Source: CBDHEY01 sp965262305 (lineage in GTDB: Bacteria; Pseudomonadota; Gammaproteobacteria; Pseudomonadales; Cellvibrionaceae). Taken from it: a stretch of DNA of 64,000 nt. The stretch is from positions 1,302,001-1,366,000 of the forward strand of contig CBDHEY010000002.1 of assembly GCA_965262305.1 (NCBI GenBank), written 5' to 3'. The notes beneath the pieces were generated by a model, which searched no databases, was not told where the DNA came from, and saw only the letters and a program-made list of their open reading frames with translations. The translations under genes were made by a program, and so were the position numbers. Position 1 is the stretch's first letter. Each line of letters opens with the position of its first letter. Shown piece by piece: positions 54,429 through 62,091 of the stretch.

Positions 54429-54790
54429 TCGAATCATTAAAACGCTTATCAAGTAAATTACGTTGGTGTCGAGCGTTTATTTTGTTTATTGGATTTGGTT
54501 TTTTTCTGTTATTTTTAGGCAGTGTTTTAAATGTTAAGGGCATCGAGAGTGACATCTATTTGATTCCTAGTTTGCTTGGATTCGTCTGGTCTTTGTTGCT
54601 TTTTTTATTAGTCTCAATTTTTCCGTATGTCCCACCAAAGCCTTCTAAAAAAGAGCGGTTTTTCAAAAAAATAAAAATCAAATTCAAACGTTTTTTCTAT
54701 TACACGTTAGCGATAATGTTTTTGGCCATCACTTTCACTGTGTTATATGTGACCTTTAAATTATCTGGGATATGGCGCGGGTCTTATTAG
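54425..54790 (+). CDS. Small membrane protein
   Basis: The 121-residue protein has three membrane segments (about 15-33, 45-65 and 93-113) and a very basic loop after the second (KPSKKERFFKKIKIKFKRFF), giving a cytoplasmic positive patch. No family recognised. It overlaps the previous gene by four bases (ATGA) and probably forms a pair with it. An AraC gene follows 44 bases later. Confidence 0.65.
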   Translation: MIESLKRLSSKLRWCRAFILFIGFGFFLLFLGSVLNVKGIESDIYLIPSLLGFVWSLLLFLLVSIFPYVPPKPSKKERFFKKIKIKFKRFFYYTLAIMFLAITFTVLYVTFKLSGIWRGSY

Positions 54791-54834
54791 CTAGACTAAT
54801 GGCTCTTATTCGTAGGTTGCTATAAAATACCAAT

Positions 54835-55677
54835 ATGAGCGACTTGTTAAGCAGTATAAAAAAAATTGTTAACGAAAAGCGAGAGCTGCCTTTTTCTGTA
54901 TATTCATCGGTACATGAACAAAAACTCTTAAATGTACCGATTGTAAAACCCTTGTTAATTGTGGTTTTGAGTGGTGATAAACAGCTTGGCAGTAGTGAGC
55001 AAATTACGTGTAAAGCGGATAACTTTATTTTTTTGTCAGATAGTCCCGCGATTAACATGCGCAATATTCCTAAAAATCAATCCTACTACGCCTTGTTGAT
55101 TGAATTTGAGTATGAATGCTTTGATGGGATACCTGCTACGTCTAAGGAAAAACCAGAATACATACTAGGCGAAGTTACTTACGAAATAAAACAGTGTTTA
55201 CAGCAGTTTGTCGAAAGTGCGTTTTGGGCTCCAAAGTCTATTTGGCCATTAAGGAAAAAAGAAATATTAACATTGTTTTATCATCAAGGTTTTGAATCTG
55301 TGTACGCTATGATGGGAAAGCCCAAGCTTAGCCATCAAATACACGATTTTTTTCGAGATCACGCCTTTTCTGAAATGAGCCTGGATCATGTGTGTGGCTA
55401 TTTAGCAATGAGTGAATCGACGCTAAGGCGAAAACTAAAATCAGAGGGAACTAGCTTACAAGAGATTAAAGATCGATCGAAATTGGGCTGGGGGCTGCAT
55501 TTATTGCAAACCACCGATGATTCAATCACACTAATCGCAGATCAATGTGGTTATCAGTCGCAGTCGCGATTTACGGAACGGTTTAAAAACCATTTTGGGG
55601 TAACGCCTTCAGAGCTTAGAAATACTCGCTTGACTGATTATGGCGAAAATATGATTGAATTTGGTCTAAAAGAATAA
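54835..55677 (+). CDS. AraC-family transcriptional regulator
   Basis: The 280-residue protein has an N-terminal cupin-like sensor part (YSSVHEQKLLNVPIVKPLLIVVLSGDKQ) of the ExsA-type group and a C-terminal AraC double helix-turn-helix (about 180-270): MSLDHVCGYLAMSESTLRRKLK and LIADQCGYQSQSRFTERFKNHFGVTPSELR. Ligand and targets are unknown. It lies between the membrane protein pair and a secreted PEBP gene, both on the same strand; the PEBP gene may be a target. Confidence 0.92.
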   Translation: MSDLLSSIKKIVNEKRELPFSVYSSVHEQKLLNVPIVKPLLIVVLSGDKQLGSSEQITCKADNFIFLSDSPAINMRNIPKNQSYYALLIEFEYECFDGIPATSKEKPEYILGEVTYEIKQCLQQFVESAFWAPKSIWPLRKKEILTLFYHQGFESVYAMMGKPKLSHQIHDFFRDHAFSEMSLDHVCGYLAMSESTLRRKLKSEGTSLQEIKDRSKLGWGLHLLQTTDDSITLIADQCGYQSQSRFTERFKNHFGVTPSELRNTRLTDYGENMIEFGLKE

Positions 55678-55732
55678 ATATTTCAGTCGTAAAATATCCC
55701 TTCAATTAACAACAAGCACGCGAGGTTTAGTT

Positions 55733-56290
55733 ATGCGCTCTATTATTAAACACCTACCGGCTATTTTAATATTGCTATCGACTAATGTTTTTTCAGGGTC
55801 GTTTACTTTGTCAAGCAACGATATTAAGCACGGCGAGTTTATGGACAAACAACATGAATATGTTGGATTTGGTTGTACCGGTGAAAATTTATCGCCACAC
55901 TTAAAATGGTCTAATGTGCCAAAAGGTACTAAAAGCTTTGCGCTTACAGTTTACGATCCTGATGCACCGACGGGCAGCGGTTGGTGGCATTGGCAGATAG
56001 TAAATATTCCTTTAAATATCACTGAGCTGGCTACAAATGCGGGGAGTATTAAAAAGAATATGGCTCCAGCGGGAAGTTTGCAGATTATGAATGACTATGG
56101 CGCCAAAGGCTTTGGCGGAGCTTGTCCGCCTACTGGACATGGTGCACATCGTTACCGTTTTACCATTCACGCGCTTTCGGTTGAGAAATTGGACTTGGCT
56201 GAAAATGCATCTGGGGCTTTGACGGGATATATGGTTAACGCAAATACGATCGAGTCTGCAACACTCGAATCTCTTTACAAGCGGGATTAA
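55733..56290 (+). CDS. YbhB/YbcL-type PEBP (Raf kinase inhibitor-like) protein, exported
   Basis: The 185-residue protein has a signal peptide ending near VFSGS and a PEBP domain: CTGENLSPHLKWSNVPKGTKSFALTVYDPDAPTGSGWWHW (in parts) and the ligand-pocket stretch GACPPTGHGAHRYRFTIHAL. Bacterial members are of unclear function; they bind small anionic ligands. Location in the periplasm is expected. GCGAGG precedes the ATG. An AraC gene lies 55 bases upstream. Confidence 0.93.
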   Translation: MRSIIKHLPAILILLSTNVFSGSFTLSSNDIKHGEFMDKQHEYVGFGCTGENLSPHLKWSNVPKGTKSFALTVYDPDAPTGSGWWHWQIVNIPLNITELATNAGSIKKNMAPAGSLQIMNDYGAKGFGGACPPTGHGAHRYRFTIHALSVEKLDLAENASGALTGYMVNANTIESATLESLYKRD

Positions 56291-56383
56291 TGTTGAATGC
56301 TAATCTGAAGTTACTTTAGTATTCAAGTGGTCAGTTGAACGTTGCTGACCGCTAATCGTATAACTACTTTTATTTGAATATTT

Positions 56384-56782
56384 ATGGTTTCTAAAAGTTC
56401 GATTCTAAGAATTGCCAGGCCTACAGATAATCTACAAATCATTACAAAAATATATATCGAAGGTTTAGGTTTCGAGTTACTTGCTGAGTTTAAAGATCAT
56501 AACGACTTCGACGGTTCAATCATTGGCCATAAAAACCATCAATATCACTTAGAGTTTACGCATCACCGTGGAACCTTGGTTGGTAAAGCTCCAACTCAAG
56601 ATCATTTATTGGTGTTTTATATTTCGGAGTCAATTGAATTTGAAGACGCTTGTAAACAGATGGTCAAAGCAGGGTTTTTAATGGAGCCTTCATATAACAA
56701 ATTTTGGGACGAAAGTGGAGTGACCTTCGAAGATGTCGACGGTTATCGAATTGTCTTACATCATAGTGATTGGCAACTGTAA
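56384..56782 (+). CDS. VOC-family (glyoxalase-like) protein
   Basis: The 132-residue protein is one glyoxalase/bleomycin-resistance/dioxygenase (VOC) domain with two beta-alpha-beta-beta-beta halves, close to YycE: ILRIARPTDNLQIITKIYIEGLGFELLAEF, HLEFTHHRG, and GVTFEDVDGYRIVLHHSDW. Conserved His and Glu positions for a metal are partly present (HLEFTH). Substrate unknown. It is the first of several small single-domain genes. Confidence 0.85.
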   Translation: MVSKSSILRIARPTDNLQIITKIYIEGLGFELLAEFKDHNDFDGSIIGHKNHQYHLEFTHHRGTLVGKAPTQDHLLVFYISESIEFEDACKQMVKAGFLMEPSYNKFWDESGVTFEDVDGYRIVLHHSDWQL

Positions 56783-56850
56783 GCCTGATATCGCTATTTT
56801 CAAATAAGCTAGTCTCGTTTGAATCAAAGTCAGAGAGCAGTGAAATAAAT

Positions 56851-57246
56851 ATGAATTCAAATTTAACTAAATATGCCTTTTTAACTGGTGCAATCTATTT
56901 CTGCTTCATGGCGGTGGCCCATTTCTTTAGTCTTAAGCTCCCAATACTTTTTATCTACTATGATACGCCGTTTTTTGAGTATCAAGATAAAATCATTTCT
57001 TTTGCTGTTTGTGCGTATATCGCGTTATTTTACTCAGCGTCTAAGCATAGGGACGTGGCTTTAAGCGCGATTATGGTTTTGGCCCTTACCGTACTAGGGT
57101 TGAGTATTATTAACTTTTCGGATGCACTTTCTTCATTGCTAAAAGACGGGCAATCAACCTTACCTTATTGGTTACAAACCGGAGCCATCACTATTTATCT
57201 ATTGGTACTATCCATTTTTTATTATAAAGATGGCAAGAACCTTTAA
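56851..57246 (+). CDS. Small integral membrane protein
   Basis: From ATG 56851 the protein has 131 residues and four hydrophobic segments (about 8-30, 48-66, 74-95 and 108-125), with a YDTPFFEYQDK loop after the first. This recalls the small four-helix DUF families of membrane proteins, but no name is assigned. A reading from 56770 overlaps the VOC gene and adds a 27-residue polar N-terminus without a better ribosome site. Confidence 0.62.
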   Translation: MNSNLTKYAFLTGAIYFCFMAVAHFFSLKLPILFIYYDTPFFEYQDKIISFAVCAYIALFYSASKHRDVALSAIMVLALTVLGLSIINFSDALSSLLKDGQSTLPYWLQTGAITIYLLVLSIFYYKDGKNL

Positions 57247-57281
57247 TAGTAAATTAATGGAAGGGCTTAATTGGGAACTTT

Positions 57282-57692
57282 ATGGAAGTCATATATCAAC
57301 TTAATGATAAACATATCCATCAACTTTATGGCTTGTATAAGCAAGCTTGGTGGGCGAAAGATCGTACTCTTGATGATACGCGAAAATGTATTCTTGGTTC
57401 ACAAGTGTGTATTGGACTTGTTAACGATTCGAACGACTTAATTGCATTTGCCCGAATCATTACTGATTTTGTGTTTAAGGCCATAATTTTTGATGTGATT
57501 GTTTGCCCTACAAATCGTGGTCTCGGCTTGGGTAAAAAACTCATGGGCATCATTGAAAATCATGATGATCTAAAAACTGTCAATCATATTGAATTATACT
57601 GTCTTCCAGAAATGAACAGCTTTTATGAATCTCTGGGGTATTCTTCTTGTCTTGGTGGTATATCATTGATGCGACGTACACGTGAAAATTAA
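57282..57692 (+). CDS. GNAT-family N-acetyltransferase
   Basis: The 136-residue protein is a compact GNAT domain: LYGLYKQAWWAKDRTLDDTRKC at its start, IAFARIITDFVFKAIIFDVIV, the acetyl-CoA binding loop NRGLGLGKKLMGIIENH, and IELYCLPEMNSFYESLGYSS. Substrate unknown. It lies in the run of small genes and may be part of the same transcript as its neighbours. Confidence 0.9.
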   Translation: MEVIYQLNDKHIHQLYGLYKQAWWAKDRTLDDTRKCILGSQVCIGLVNDSNDLIAFARIITDFVFKAIIFDVIVCPTNRGLGLGKKLMGIIENHDDLKTVNHIELYCLPEMNSFYESLGYSSCLGGISLMRRTREN

Positions 57693-57751
57693 AACGTTTA
57701 AGAAACGGCTAGTGCCGCAAACGAAATATCACTATTCATATAGGAGGGGTT

Positions 57752-57859
57752 ATGCGGTTTAAATCTAATGATATAGAATCACTTAAAGCGCTACTTTCGT
57801 ATCACCCAGTACTTAAAAGTGGTGGGACATTAGAACTCAATAAAATGCCCAAGTCTTAA
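57752..57859 (+). CDS. Small protein of 35 residues with strong ribosome site
   Basis: A short frame starts at ATG 57752, six bases after a strong AGGAGG site, and encodes a 35-residue soluble peptide (MRFKSNDIESLKALLSYHPV at the start, ending LELNKMPKS). The ribosome site is far better than chance for this AT-rich region. It could be a real small protein or the remnant of a longer one; no family is recognised. Confidence 0.5.
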   Translation: MRFKSNDIESLKALLSYHPVLKSGGTLELNKMPKS

Positions 57860-57926
57860 GATATTTGATAAGTTCAAATGTTTTTTCTTGTTTAGTATTT
57901 CAACGCTAATAGTTTTATTTTAGTTT

Positions 57927-58430
57927 ATGCCAAGATTAATATTTGTATGCGGTGCGATTGGCGCCGGAAAAACGACATATTCAATTTCCCTCGCTGATGA
58001 AACAAAGGCTGTGAGGTTTTCTATTGATTCTTGGATGCAAAACCTATTTTCCAAAGACCTGATAGAACTTGATTTTTTATGGATTACAGAGAGAGTTAAC
58101 CGTTGTAATCTGCAGATAAGGGATATTGCTGCACAGGTTTTAAAATCTGATAGCTCGGTCATTTTAGATCTTGGCTTTACCACAAAAGATCAAAGACGAG
58201 TATTTCATCGTTGGGCCGAGGATATGAATATAACGCCTGAACTTCATTATTTAAAAGCATCTAGAAAATTGAGAAAACTTCGCGTTGCTAAGCGAAATAG
58301 AGAGAAAGATCCAAATCTATATGCATTTGAAATGACTGATACAATATTCAATTTTATGGAACCTAAGTTTGAGGTTCCTGATACGAAAGAGTTATCGAAT
58401 TCTATCATTATCGATGCTGAGAGCACTTAA
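57927..58430 (+). CDS. P-loop kinase-like protein (AAA/zeta-toxin-like)
   Basis: The 167-residue protein has a Walker A motif GAIGAGKTTYS at residues 9-19 and a later RVFHRWAEDMNITPELHYLKASRKLRKLRVAKRNRE region with the arginine-rich lid of small kinases. VILDLGFTTKDQR is the likely Walker B. It resembles zeta-toxin and shikimate/gluconate-kinase-like AAA_33 proteins of unknown substrate. No antitoxin-like partner is adjacent, so a toxin role is not claimed. Confidence 0.82.
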   Translation: MPRLIFVCGAIGAGKTTYSISLADETKAVRFSIDSWMQNLFSKDLIELDFLWITERVNRCNLQIRDIAAQVLKSDSSVILDLGFTTKDQRRVFHRWAEDMNITPELHYLKASRKLRKLRVAKRNREKDPNLYAFEMTDTIFNFMEPKFEVPDTKELSNSIIIDAEST

Positions 58431-58478
58431 CATCATTTTCTAAGTTTTAAATATTTTATTAAGAGATTCAATAATCCT

Positions 58479-58817
58479 ATGACTGATTTCCCTCCATGTG
58501 TGCAATGTAAATCTGAATACACCTATAAAGACAGAGAGGTTTTTATTTGTCCCGAATGTGGATATGAGTGGAATGGAAATGATATGGTTTCTGATGCCGA
58601 TAATCTCACTGTTAGAGATGTAAACGGAAATTTCCTTTCCGATGGCGACGTAGTTACAGTGATAAAGGACCTAAAAATTAAGGGTTCTTCTTCGGTTGTT
58701 AAAGTAGGAACAAAAGTAAAAAATGTAAGAATTATAGAAGGAGATCATAATTTAGATTGTAAAATAGAAGGCATTGGTGCTATCAAACTAAAGTCTAAAT
58801 TTGTGAAAAGATGTTAA
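58479..58817 (+). CDS. YjdM/PhnA-family zinc-ribbon protein
   Basis: The 112-residue protein matches E. coli YjdM (PhnA): an N-terminal zinc ribbon with CVQC and CPEC, GYEW, then DVNGNFLSDGDVVTVIKDLKIKGSSSVVKVG and VKNVRIIEGDHNLDCKIEGIGAIKLKSKFVK. Despite the old PhnA name it is not a phosphonate hydrolase. Function remains unknown. It is the last gene of the small-gene run. Confidence 0.93.
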   Translation: MTDFPPCVQCKSEYTYKDREVFICPECGYEWNGNDMVSDADNLTVRDVNGNFLSDGDVVTVIKDLKIKGSSSVVKVGTKVKNVRIIEGDHNLDCKIEGIGAIKLKSKFVKRC

Positions 58818-59536
58818 TCTGCTCAAAGCTCTCATAATAGTATGGCGTCTATAAAAAACATTAGGCATACTAATTTCTTTATTTGATTTGCTTGTCATAA
58901 GTTGTTTCAAAAAGTAACATTTTGCAGTGCATTTATTAGTCAATATATGAGCAAAAAATTAAAATTCTTTATCACACTTTGATTCGATTCTTCCTTTCGT
59001 TAGTAAAAACGCTAGCTTGAAAAAGCCTTTGAAATTAAAAATTACTTCCGTTTAAAGATAAAAATGTAAATTTTTATGTCCCCTTTTTTTAACTAATAAA
59101 GTTATCTATATCACAAAGTATGTAAAAAGCGCGTATATATGGTGTTTTTTCTATTACATACAGATTCAAAATTGAAAAAAGATATAAAAATATGGTGGCA
59201 AAAATACATCTTTTTATATGGCGATATATATTTTATATGTTAAATATATGATAAATATTTATGCGAACAAATTCGCAAAATACTTATTAACTCACAATGA
59301 TCAATTAGCTTTTTAGGCTACGACCCTTGTTTGTTCTGAGTTTAATGGTAACCTAAATTTAAGTTTTTAGTGTTACTCATCTACCCGATTGTGCTCGCTA
59401 ATAAGTGATTTTCTCTTTTTGATCAGATTAGTCGAGCAAAAAAGTGCTCCAAATAGCAGTAAAAACCCCACTTAGGGGCAGGAAGCCCCGTTTTTAAAGT
59501 CAAACCGTATTGTGTTTATTAGAAAGAGGTCAATAA
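58818..59536. other. Long AT-rich intergenic region before the envelope cluster
   Basis: About 719 bases, extremely AT-rich around 59090-59280 (runs such as GCGATATATATTTTATATG), with no gene in any frame. Near its end is a hairpin with a T-run (listed separately). It may hold a regulated promoter of the cluster that follows, or be bound by nucleoid proteins. Confidence 0.45.
59475..59495 (+). terminator. Hairpin with T-run in the leader of the envelope cluster
   Basis: GGGGC AGGAA GCCCC (59475-59489) is a 5-bp GC stem, followed by G and five T. A CCCC at 59466-59469 could pair instead with the first arm, giving an alternative fold. It is 41 bases before the first gene, so it could be a terminator of an upstream leader RNA or an attenuator. 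Confidence 0.5.
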
Positions 59537-60544
59537 ATGCTTCGACTAAGAAGTTTAGTAATTATTTTTATGCTTTTGCCATGTTATGTGAATGGTAATA
59601 GTAGTTTTTCGAGTGAAGATCTTAAGAGCGTTGATAGCGAGATTCTTTTACTGGAAAACATTTTGGAGGAAATGGACGAGAGCCTCTTGGAGATTGAAGA
59701 AAAATATAGCCTGTCTGAACGCGAATGGATAACCGCGAAACATATGGAAGACGAAGGTGATAAATTATCCGTTCGGAAAAGTAATTTTGCTGAATTAAAA
59801 TTCAAAAAAAATAAATCTTTATATGAAAGAAAGCTGAGCCGCATAGGTAGTTTAAAAGAAAAAATCGATGCACTGAATAGCAAACGCGACAATTTAATCC
59901 GATCTCAAAAAGGAAATACAAGTATTAAAGAAGTCACCGATTCTAATTCGAAGCAAGCATCCAGTCAGTTTCAAAATAACCAAAAAATTGATTTAGCAAA
60001 ATTGACTAATCTGAATGGAGAATTTGCAGAATCCTCTCAGATAGAAAAGCCTATTCAAAAAATTACAAGTAACGCTAAAACAAAAAAGACAAAAACTGAT
60101 AATGATAAATCTTTGATCATGAAAAGTATCAGTTCAGATTCAAGCTTTGATGCAGAAAGTCAACCTGAAGAAAATGCCACTATAACGCAAAATAACATTG
60201 GTTGGCCGAGAAATGGAAATATTGATGAGAGCTCGATAAGTTTCGCTAAAAGTGAGTTAAAAAGATTAGAGTCAATCAAAGAGGAGCCTTTGTTAGGTAA
60301 GGTGACTTTAAAGTCCAGAGGAATATCTAATCGAGAATTAGATTACCTCGCAGAGGGGATTTATACCGCTACCTTAAAGCTTGAAAAGGGTGTTAACGAA
60401 ATAAAAATTCTGAATAAAGTATTTATAGTAGATTCGAGTCTTCATGAACTAAAAGGTGACAAGCCTATTTATCGAGTTGTATTTGATGTGGCTTCGTTGT
60501 CTTCACCAAAACTGTATATTTTTGAAGAGATGTTGATTAAATAA
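59537..60544 (+). CDS. Secreted coiled-coil protein of unknown function
   Basis: The 335-residue protein has a signal peptide (cleavage near VNGNS), a long charged coiled coil (about 28-125, e.g. LLLENILEEMDESLLEIEEKY), a Ser/Thr/Lys-rich linker (about 130-220) and a C-terminal beta-rich domain (about 235-335: VTLKSRGISNRELDYLAEGIYTATLKLEKG split). I recognise no family. AGAGG precedes ATG 59537. The next gene starts three bases after its stop, so the two are made together. It probably acts in the periplasm. Confidence 0.72.
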   Translation: MLRLRSLVIIFMLLPCYVNGNSSFSSEDLKSVDSEILLLENILEEMDESLLEIEEKYSLSEREWITAKHMEDEGDKLSVRKSNFAELKFKKNKSLYERKLSRIGSLKEKIDALNSKRDNLIRSQKGNTSIKEVTDSNSKQASSQFQNNQKIDLAKLTNLNGEFAESSQIEKPIQKITSNAKTKKTKTDNDKSLIMKSISSDSSFDAESQPEENATITQNNIGWPRNGNIDESSISFAKSELKRLESIKEEPLLGKVTLKSRGISNRELDYLAEGIYTATLKLEKGVNEIKILNKVFIVDSSLHELKGDKPIYRVVFDVASLSSPKLYIFEEMLIK

Positions 60545-60547
60545 ATA

Positions 60548-61996
60548 ATGAATAGATTAGTTAATATAAATTTTATCGCAATCCTGATTGTAACAGCACT
60601 CTTTTCGTCAAGCTGTTGTAGTGCAAATGAAAAATTATTTGGTATTGCTGAATATCGTCCTTATGGTTGGTCCGAATATCTGGCTATCTTAAATGTAAAG
60701 GAAAATAGTGATCTTAAAGATTTAGATCAAGCGATATCAAGTATGGAAATGATAATTACCAAAGATAGAATTACGAAAAAATCGTTTTTTGATGGATTGA
60801 TCAACCAGATGGTTATTAATGTAGAAACGAATGACCTTAAAGATCACTTATCAAATCTAGAAATTATGAAAAGCTTCTTTCGTGGTTCTCTCGAAAAGTC
60901 GGATCATGTTGTTATCCGACAGATAGGCAGCAATGCGCTTATTTATATAAATGATGTGCTTTTCACTTTCATTGAATCACCTTTGTTTTTACGTCTATTG
61001 TCTCAATCTTGGATTGGAAATGTACCGCCTTCTAGTAAATTTAAGTCAGATTTGATTGGTGGAGAATTAAATCAAGATTTAGTAAATTCTGCCAAATCTC
61101 ACAAATACAGTTTATTACGGCAGAATATTATTCGCGACTGGCGATATACCTACGAAAACGATAACTCTTATGAACAAGGCACAGGTGAAAAGCAATTGAT
61201 AGTGGGAGAGCGCACGTCAAATAGGGCAGAGGATGCGAAACCTGAGAATGTAATTAACGAGGAAGTAATTAATGAGGAAGTAATTAATGAGGAAGTAGAA
61301 CAGATTAAAGTCGAGCTGGCTAGCGTTGAAGTACCCGATGTAGCGTCTCGAGTAAAATCTCAAGCCCAGTTAAAAAGTATTCCAAAAAAAATAGAAGAAG
61401 ACAAAGATAAATCATCGGAAAACCTACCTAAACCGGTTAAAAAAATTAAAAACGAAAAATTAGAATTTAAAACGAAACCAAAGACACTTTCTGAAGAATA
61501 CATGGTTGCTACTACATCTAAAGCAGTAATCAAGGAATCGGCTATTGCAATTTTTGAAGAAAATAAAAATGATGCTTCGTCGTTAAATACAGAAAAATTT
61601 AAGATAGCAGAGAAAAAAGTCCCTCCGAAAACTAGAAAATTAGCTGTTCCTAAGTCAGAGGATAGTGATTTGAAAAAAAAAGATATCACGTTTGAAAGTC
61701 AAGAGATATTTGAGGAATATCGAGTGCGGGCCCTCAGAGAAATTAACCGACACAAAGCGATACCTAAAAAAGCAATCGTAAAGCGGCACAATGGAGACGT
61801 GAGCGTGTTAGTTGAGGTTGATAAAAATGGAAATATCGTAAAAATAGAAATTGTTGAACCATCTCGCTATCGATCATTAAACAAACAAGCCATCGAGGCT
61901 GTAGAAAAAGCTTCTCCTTTGTCTCCAATCCCAAAAGAATTGGGAGTGAATAAGTTAGCCCTAAATATACAGATTTCCTACCCGAAGTATTTTTAA
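60548..61996 (+). CDS. Chalcone-isomerase-like domain fused to a TonB C-terminal domain
   Basis: The 482-residue protein has an N-terminal signal peptide, then a domain (about 28-180) like the bacterial chalcone isomerase-like family: GWSEYLAILNV, SNALIYINDVLFTFIESPLFLRLLSQSWIG and PPSSKFKSDLIGG. A charged, Lys/Glu-rich middle (about 200-385) includes a three-fold VINEE repeat. The C-terminus (about 388-482) is a TonB-type domain: YRVRALREINRHKAIPKKA, VSVLVEVDKNGNIVKIEIVEPS, LNKQAIEAVEKASPLSPIP. No membrane anchor like that of TonB follows from the signal, so energy coupling through ExbBD is uncertain; it may instead be a periplasmic binding module. Confidence 0.75.
   Translation: MNRLVNINFIAILIVTALFSSSCCSANEKLFGIAEYRPYGWSEYLAILNVKENSDLKDLDQAISSMEMIITKDRITKKSFFDGLINQMVINVETNDLKDHLSNLEIMKSFFRGSLEKSDHVVIRQIGSNALIYINDVLFTFIESPLFLRLLSQSWIGNVPPSSKFKSDLIGGELNQDLVNSAKSHKYSLLRQNIIRDWRYTYENDNSYEQGTGEKQLIVGERTSNRAEDAKPENVINEEVINEEVINEEVEQIKVELASVEVPDVASRVKSQAQLKSIPKKIEEDKDKSSENLPKPVKKIKNEKLEFKTKPKTLSEEYMVATTSKAVIKESAIAIFEENKNDASSLNTEKFKIAEKKVPPKTRKLAVPKSEDSDLKKKDITFESQEIFEEYRVRALREINRHKAIPKKAIVKRHNGDVSVLVEVDKNGNIVKIEIVEPSRYRSLNKQAIEAVEKASPLSPIPKELGVNKLALNIQISYPKYF
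61250..61294 (+). repeat. Three-copy 15-base tandem repeat within the TonB-like gene
   Basis: GTAATTAAYGAGGAA occurs three times in a row, differing at one position, and encodes VINEE three times in the linker of the TonB-like protein. In-frame unit size means copy number can change without frameshift. Confidence 0.9.
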
Positions 61997-62091
61997 GTAG
62001 ACGTTAATTCATGGCGGTTTTATAGCTGCCACAGGGTTTCTTTGCCTAATGAAAACTTCATAAATTTCCTTAAATAAAATGAGTAATAACT

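Noticed and set aside
56326..56353. Hairpin AGTGGTCAG / CTGACCGCT after the PEBP gene as a terminator
   Set aside because: The 9-bp stem contains a G-T pair and is not followed by a T-run, so termination is not supported.
57927..58430. Zeta-type toxin of a toxin-antitoxin pair
   Set aside because: A P-loop is present, but there is no adjacent antitoxin-like gene.
52252..58817. Integron-like cassette array
   Set aside because: The small genes look cassette-like, but no attC-type inverted sites between genes and no integrase were seen.
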